NCBI RefSeq assembly: GCF_022012395.1
Contig: NZ_JAKLTQ010000006.1
Span: 180,663 to 244,662, forward strand
Direction of reading: 5' to 3'
DNA length: 64,000 nucleotides
Source of the DNA: Arthrobacter hankyongi
Lineage (GTDB): Bacteria > Actinomycetota > Actinomycetes > Actinomycetales > Micrococcaceae
The translations under genes and the position numbers were made by a program. The notes below the pieces were generated by a model that was not told the origin of the DNA, ran no database searches, and worked only from the letters and a program-made list of their open reading frames with translations. Each line of letters opens with the position of its first letter. The first letter of the stretch is position 1. Below are positions 60,130-64,000 of the stretch, piece by piece.

Positions 60130-61629
60130 TTGTCCGAAGGCACTACTGCCCAGGAAACCCAGCTGCAGCCACTCGACGCCGCCGCACTGAAGGGCACCGG
60201 CAAAGTACTTGCCGTCCACCTCTCCTACAACTCCCGCGCAGCCCAGCGCGGACGCGTTCCGGCCAACCCGTCCTACTTTATGAAGGCCTCGTCCTCGCTG
60301 AGCCTGACCGGCGGCACGGTGGAGCGCCCGGCGGGCACCGAGTTGCTGGCCTTCGAGGGCGAAGTCGCCCTGGTCATCGGCAAGCCGGCCCGCCGCGTGG
60401 GCCTGGACGAGGCGTGGAGCTACGTCGGCGCCGTCACCGCCAGCAATGACCTCGGCGTGTACGACATCAAGTACGCGGACAAGGGCTCCAACATCCGGTC
60501 CAAGTCCGGCGACGGCTTTACGCCGGTGGGCCCGAACCTGGTCCCGGCCGGCCTGGTGGATCCGGCCGGCCTGCGGATCCGCACCTGGGTCAACGGCGGA
60601 CTGGTCCAGGAGGACACCACCGCCGACCTGATCTTCCCCTTCGCCCAGATCGTGGCGGACCTGTCCCAGCTGATGACGCTGGAGCCGGGCGACATCATCC
60701 TCACGGGCACTCCGGCAGGCTCCTCCGTGATCGTCCCCGGGGACGTTGTCGAGGTCGAGGTCGACTCCCCCGCCACCGGGCTCAGCTCGGGCCGGCTGTC
60801 GACGACGGTGACGCAGGGCGAGGTGCCGTTCGCCGAGTTCGGCAACACCCCCAAGGTCACCGACAAGGACCGCGAGGACGCCTACGGCTCCGCCGAGGCC
60901 GCCGGGCTGGCCCCGAAGGCACCGGTGCTGACCGAGGAGCTGAAGGCCAAGCTGGCTTCCGTCGCCACGGCCACCATCTCCGGCGCCCTGCGCAAGCGCG
61001 GCCTGAACAACGTGAGCATCGATGGCCTGCAGCCGACGAAGACGGGCCGGAAGGTCATCGGCACCGCCCGCACCCTGCGCTACGTGCCCAACCGCGAGGA
61101 CCTGTTCAAGAGCCACGGCGGCGGCTACAACGCCCAGAAGCGCATTATCGACGACCTGAACGAGGGCGACGTGCTGGTCATGGAAGCCCGCGGCGAAAAG
61201 GGCGCCGGTACGCTCGGCGACATCCTGGCCCTGCGGGCGCAGATCCGCGGCGCCGCCGGCGTGATCACCGACGGCGGCGTGCGCGATCTGTCCGCCGTCG
61301 CCGGTCTGGATATCCCGGCCTTCTATGCCACCGCGCACCCGGCGGTGCTGGGCCGCAAGCATGTTCCGTGGGACACCGACATCACCGTGGCCTGCGGCGG
61401 TGCCACCGTGCAGCCCGGCGACATCATCATCGCCGACGAGGACGGCATCCTGGTGCTGCCGCCGTCGCTGGCCGAGGAAATCGCCGACGAGGCCGTCGAG
61501 CAGGAACGGCAGGACACCTTCGTCTTCGAGATGGTGAAGGCCGGCCACCAGGTCGACGGGCTGTTCCCGATGAACGCGGACTGGCTGGCGAAGTACCGGG
61601 AATGGACCGCCGCCGGCGGCGGACAGTAA
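60130..61629 (+). CDS. Fusion of FAH-family (HpaG-like) and RraA-like domains
   Basis: A 499-aa two-domain protein of the homoprotocatechuate pathway. Residues about 25-240 are a fumarylacetoacetase-like domain with metal ligands Glu76 and Glu78 (AFEGEVALVI) and Asp107 (TASNDLGVYD), and LTGTPAGSS. HpaG-type members decarboxylate and isomerise the ring-cleavage product. Residues about 265-490 are an RraA/4-hydroxy-4-methyl-2-oxoglutarate aldolase-like domain with GTLGDILALRA and GVITDGGVRDLSAV. The start is TTG at 60130, five bases after AGGAGG. A linker near 240-265 is charged. The RraA half may act as aldolase or decarboxylase. Confidence 0.88.
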   Translation: MSEGTTAQETQLQPLDAAALKGTGKVLAVHLSYNSRAAQRGRVPANPSYFMKASSSLSLTGGTVERPAGTELLAFEGEVALVIGKPARRVGLDEAWSYVGAVTASNDLGVYDIKYADKGSNIRSKSGDGFTPVGPNLVPAGLVDPAGLRIRTWVNGGLVQEDTTADLIFPFAQIVADLSQLMTLEPGDIILTGTPAGSSVIVPGDVVEVEVDSPATGLSSGRLSTTVTQGEVPFAEFGNTPKVTDKDREDAYGSAEAAGLAPKAPVLTEELKAKLASVATATISGALRKRGLNNVSIDGLQPTKTGRKVIGTARTLRYVPNREDLFKSHGGGYNAQKRIIDDLNEGDVLVMEARGEKGAGTLGDILALRAQIRGAAGVITDGGVRDLSAVAGLDIPAFYATAHPAVLGRKHVPWDTDITVACGGATVQPGDIIIADEDGILVLPPSLAEEIADEAVEQERQDTFVFEMVKAGHQVDGLFPMNADWLAKYREWTAAGGGQ

Positions 61630-61643
61630 CGGCAGGACCGACG

Positions 61644-62333
61644 ATGTCCACGACGACCTCCGCCGGCTCCGCGGCCACCGGCTCCAAATCGGAGCAGGCC
61701 TACGCGACGCTCAAGGACCGCATCACGGGCGGAAGCCTGGTACCCGGCTACCGCCTGGTGCTCAGCAGCATTGCCGACGAGCTCGGCTTCAGCGTGGTGC
61801 CCGTCCGCGAGGCGCTGCGGCGGCTGGAGGCCGAGGGGCTGGTGAAGTTCGAACGGAACGTCGGGGCCACCGTGGCCGGCGTCGATGCCATGCTCTACCT
61901 GCATACCATGCAGACCCTGAGCGTGATCGAAGGCGCCGCCACGGCCCTGGCCGCACCGCTGATCACCGCCGAGGACATCGCCAAGGCCCGCTACCTGAAC
62001 CGCGAACTGCGCGCCTGCCTGGAGAACTTCGAGCCCGGCCGCTTCAGCCGGCTCAACAACGAATTCCACGCCGTCCTCTACGGACACTGCCCCAATCCGC
62101 ACATCCTGGATCTGGTCCACCGCGGCTGGAACCGGCTCTCGGCCATGCGGGCCTCCGCCTTCGACCTGGTCCCCGGCCGGGCCCGCGAATCCGTCCAGGA
62201 GCACGAGAAGCTGCTGGCGCTGATCGAATCCGGAGCGGACGCGCACGACATCGAGATGGCCGCCCGGGCCCACCGGACGGCCACGCTGAACGCCTACATG
62301 GCGCAGAACAACCAACCCCCCTCAGCTATCTGA
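61644..62333 (+). CDS. GntR-family regulator (FCD type) of the hpa cluster
   Basis: A 229-aa regulator. The N-terminal winged helix (about 15-80) reads AYATLKDRITGGSLVPG and VVPVREALRRLEAEGLV. The C-terminal FCD ligand domain (about 90-220) has FEPGRFSRLNNEFHAVLYGH and a late EHEKLLALIESGDAH-like EHEKLLALIESG with His ligands. It lies within the hpa genes and probably represses them through the palindrome at 60079 until an aromatic intermediate is present. ATG at 61644 follows AGGA. Confidence 0.9.
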   Translation: MSTTTSAGSAATGSKSEQAYATLKDRITGGSLVPGYRLVLSSIADELGFSVVPVREALRRLEAEGLVKFERNVGATVAGVDAMLYLHTMQTLSVIEGAATALAAPLITAEDIAKARYLNRELRACLENFEPGRFSRLNNEFHAVLYGHCPNPHILDLVHRGWNRLSAMRASAFDLVPGRARESVQEHEKLLALIESGADAHDIEMAARAHRTATLNAYMAQNNQPPSAI

Positions 62334-62373
62334 CAGACCAACCGAGAACACCCCCCAGAAAGAAAGGTAGATC

Positions 62374-63903
62374 GTGGCCGAGCACTACGTTCCCGAGAAC
62401 CTGCCCACCCATCTGCAGCACTACATCGGCGGCAAGCTCGTCGACTCCATCGACGGCGATACCTTCGACGTGCTGGACCCGGTCACCAACAAGCCGTACA
62501 TCAAGGCCGCGTCCGGCAAGGTCGCCGACATCAACGCAGCCGTGGCTGCCGCCAAGGACGCGTTCGAGAACGGCCCCTGGCCCAGCATGCTGCCCCGCGA
62601 GCGCTCCCGGGTACTGCACAAGATCGCCGACATCGTCGAGTCCCGCGGCCAGGAACTGGCCGAGATGGAGTGCTTCGACACCGGTCTGCCGATCAAGCAG
62701 GCACTGGGCCAGGCCCGCCGTGCCGCGGAGAACTTCCGCTTCTTCGCGGACCTGATCGTGGCCCAGCACGACGACGCTTTCAAGGTCCCCGGCCGCCAGG
62801 CCAACTACGTCAACCGCAAGCCGATCGGCGTCGCCGGCCTGATCACGCCGTGGAACACCCCGTTCATGCTGGAGTCCTGGAAGCTGGGCCCGGCGCTGGC
62901 CACCGGCAACACCGTGGTCCTGAAGCCGGCAGAGTTCACCCCGCTCTCCGCGTCCCTGTGGCCGGGGATCTTCGAGGAGGCCGGACTGCCGGCGGGCGTC
63001 TTCAACATCGTCCACGGCTTCGGCGAGGAAGGCTTCGCCGGCGACTCCCTGGTCAAGCACCCGGACGTCCCGCTGATCTCCTTCACCGGTGAGTCCCGCA
63101 CCGGCCAGATCATCTTCGGCAACGCGGCCCCCTACCTGAAGGGCCTGTCCATGGAGCTGGGCGGCAAGTCCCCCGCCGTCGTCTTCGCTGATGCCGATCT
63201 GGAAGCCGCCATCGATGCGACCATCTTCGGCGTCTTCTCGCTCAACGGCGAGCGCTGCACCGCCGGGTCCCGCATCCTGGTCGAGCGCAGCATCTACGAC
63301 GAGTTCGTGGAGCGCTACTCCGCCCAGGCCAAGCGCGTGAAGGTCGGCTACCCGCACGACGAGGCCACCGAGGTCGGCGCCCTGGTCCACCCGGAGCACT
63401 TCGAGAAGGTCATGTCCTACGTGGAGATCGGCAAGCAGGAAGCCCGCCTGACCGCCGGCGGCGGCCGCCCCGCGGAGTTCCCGGAGGGCAACTTCATCCA
63501 GCCGACCGTGTTCGCCGATGTGGCCCCGGATGCGCGGATCTTCCAGGAGGAGATCTTCGGCCCGGTCGTCGCCATCACCCCGTTCGACACCGACGAGGAA
63601 GCCCTGGCGCTGGCCAACAACACCAAGTACGGGCTGGCCGCGTACATCTGGACGAACGACCTCAAGCGGGCCCACAACTTCGCCCAGAACGTCGAGGCCG
63701 GCATGGTGTGGCTGAACTCGAACAACGTCCGCGACCTGCGCACCCCGTTCGGCGGCGTCAAGGCGTCCGGCCTCGGCCACGAGGGCGGCTACCGCTCCAT
63801 CGACTTCTACACCGACCAGCAGGCCGTCCACATCAACCTCGGCGAGGTGCACAACCCGGTCTTCGGCAAGGCCGAGGACGCCGCCGCCGTGACCGACGCC
63901 TAG
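62374..63903 (+). CDS. hpaE: 5-carboxymethyl-2-hydroxymuconate-6-semialdehyde dehydrogenase
   Basis: A 509-aa NAD(P)-dependent aldehyde dehydrogenase. TPWNTPFMLESWKLGPALA, SFTGESRTGQ and MELGGKSPAVVF are the nucleotide and Glu regions; the catalytic cysteine is Cys295 in NGERCTAGSR. The length is typical. In the homoprotocatechuate pathway HpaE oxidises the ring-cleavage semialdehyde made by HpaD, whose gene follows directly. Start GTG at 62374 with GAAAGG upstream. The assignment to HpaE rather than another ALDH rests on neighbours. Confidence 0.92.
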   Translation: MAEHYVPENLPTHLQHYIGGKLVDSIDGDTFDVLDPVTNKPYIKAASGKVADINAAVAAAKDAFENGPWPSMLPRERSRVLHKIADIVESRGQELAEMECFDTGLPIKQALGQARRAAENFRFFADLIVAQHDDAFKVPGRQANYVNRKPIGVAGLITPWNTPFMLESWKLGPALATGNTVVLKPAEFTPLSASLWPGIFEEAGLPAGVFNIVHGFGEEGFAGDSLVKHPDVPLISFTGESRTGQIIFGNAAPYLKGLSMELGGKSPAVVFADADLEAAIDATIFGVFSLNGERCTAGSRILVERSIYDEFVERYSAQAKRVKVGYPHDEATEVGALVHPEHFEKVMSYVEIGKQEARLTAGGGRPAEFPEGNFIQPTVFADVAPDARIFQEEIFGPVVAITPFDTDEEALALANNTKYGLAAYIWTNDLKRAHNFAQNVEAGMVWLNSNNVRDLRTPFGGVKASGLGHEGGYRSIDFYTDQQAVHINLGEVHNPVFGKAEDAAAVTDA

Positions 63904-63934
63904 CCTCGGCACCCCCATCCAAAGGAGAAAACAA

Positions 63935-64000
63935 ATGAGCAACGAGATCCCCAAGCCCTCCGTGCCGGCCCCGGATATCCTGCGCTGCGCGTACATGGAA
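63935..64000 (+). CDS. hpaD: Homoprotocatechuate 2,3-dioxygenase, N-terminus (cut by window edge)
   Basis: Twenty-two codons are visible, MSNEIPKPSVPAPDILRCA and then YME. The stretch PSVPAPDI-RCAYME matches the start of the Fe/Mn-dependent homoprotocatechuate 2,3-dioxygenases of Arthrobacter and Brevibacterium (from memory of those sequences). AAAGGAG lies 9 bases before the ATG at 63935. The enzyme would open the ring of 3,4-dihydroxyphenylacetate made by HpaBC. The gene continues beyond the window. Confidence 0.85.
   Translation, partial: MSNEIPKPSVPAPDILRCAYME

Overview
The window is GC-rich DNA (roughly two thirds G+C) from an actinobacterium. Gene content points to Arthrobacter or a close relative in the Micrococcaceae: Mqo-type malate oxidation, a nadA-nadB-nadC-nifS operon under an NrtR regulator, a homoprotocatechuate (hpa) pathway, leaderless genes, and many GTG/TTG starts. 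No head, capsid, terminase or integrase gene is present, so this is chromosome and not prophage. All functional statements come from reading translated sequence and motifs; no database search was run.

Left part (1-27,400) is ordinary chromosomal cargo. It holds the start of ilvD, a D-2-hydroxyacid dehydrogenase, a lipoprotein sugar dehydrogenase, and two identical tRNA-Lys genes. A catalase remnant is followed by an intact 1.5-kb IS4-type element whose target duplication contains the stop codon of a marR gene. Then come a Bcp peroxiredoxin, a TipA-like regulator, tRNA-Leu, a peptide-type ABC binding lipoprotein, mqo, an AcrB-type efflux pump, an FUSC exporter, and a luciferase-like monooxygenase/MarR pair with a clear operator. 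The nad operon (nrtR-nadA-nadB-nadC-nifS, minus strand) is preceded by two NrtR-like operators around its -10 box. An Lrp regulator diverges from a berberine-bridge-type FAD oxidase.

The centre (27,449-50,394) is the most interesting region: twenty tightly packed minus-strand genes forming an extracellular contractile injection system (eCIS, Afp/PVC-like). In transcription order they are: a small unknown protein, sheath, tube, zinc-cysteine baseplate chaperone-like protein, a very proline-rich protein, Pvc16-type cap protein, AAA+ ATPase, tube-initiator protein, LysM baseplate protein, gp27-like hub, gp5-like spike, a small unknown, gp25-like wedge, gp6/J-like wedge, and a tail protein carrying a predicted beta-propeller. 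After these come a TIG-repeat fibre-like protein and three paralogues that share a new-looking N-terminal domain. Embedded among the paralogues is a candidate effector with a DUF4157 HEVGH metallopeptidase-like leader and a C-terminal PD-(D/E)XK nuclease-like domain. The last paralogue ends in what looks like a shortened, GTPase-dead EF-Tu. No tape-measure or PAAR protein is recognisable.

The right part (50,690-64,000) starts with a divergent 2-oxoacid dehydrogenase operon: E1 alpha, E1 beta, a stand-alone lipoyl protein and an alpha/beta hydrolase, an AcoC-like E2 in two pieces. A soluble Ser/Thr kinase, an AraC regulator and a GlcD-type FAD oxidase follow. The hpa cluster closes the window. 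hpaC-hpaB run to the left; a fumarylacetoacetase-like/RraA fusion, a GntR-FCD regulator, hpaE and the start of hpaD run to the right. Together they convert 4-hydroxyphenylacetate to homoprotocatechuate and cleave its ring.

A recurring pattern in non-coding DNA is a GC-rich repeat cassette ending at a TANNNT -10 box that sits 5-7 bases before a start codon without a Shine-Dalgarno sequence. These are predicted leaderless genes.
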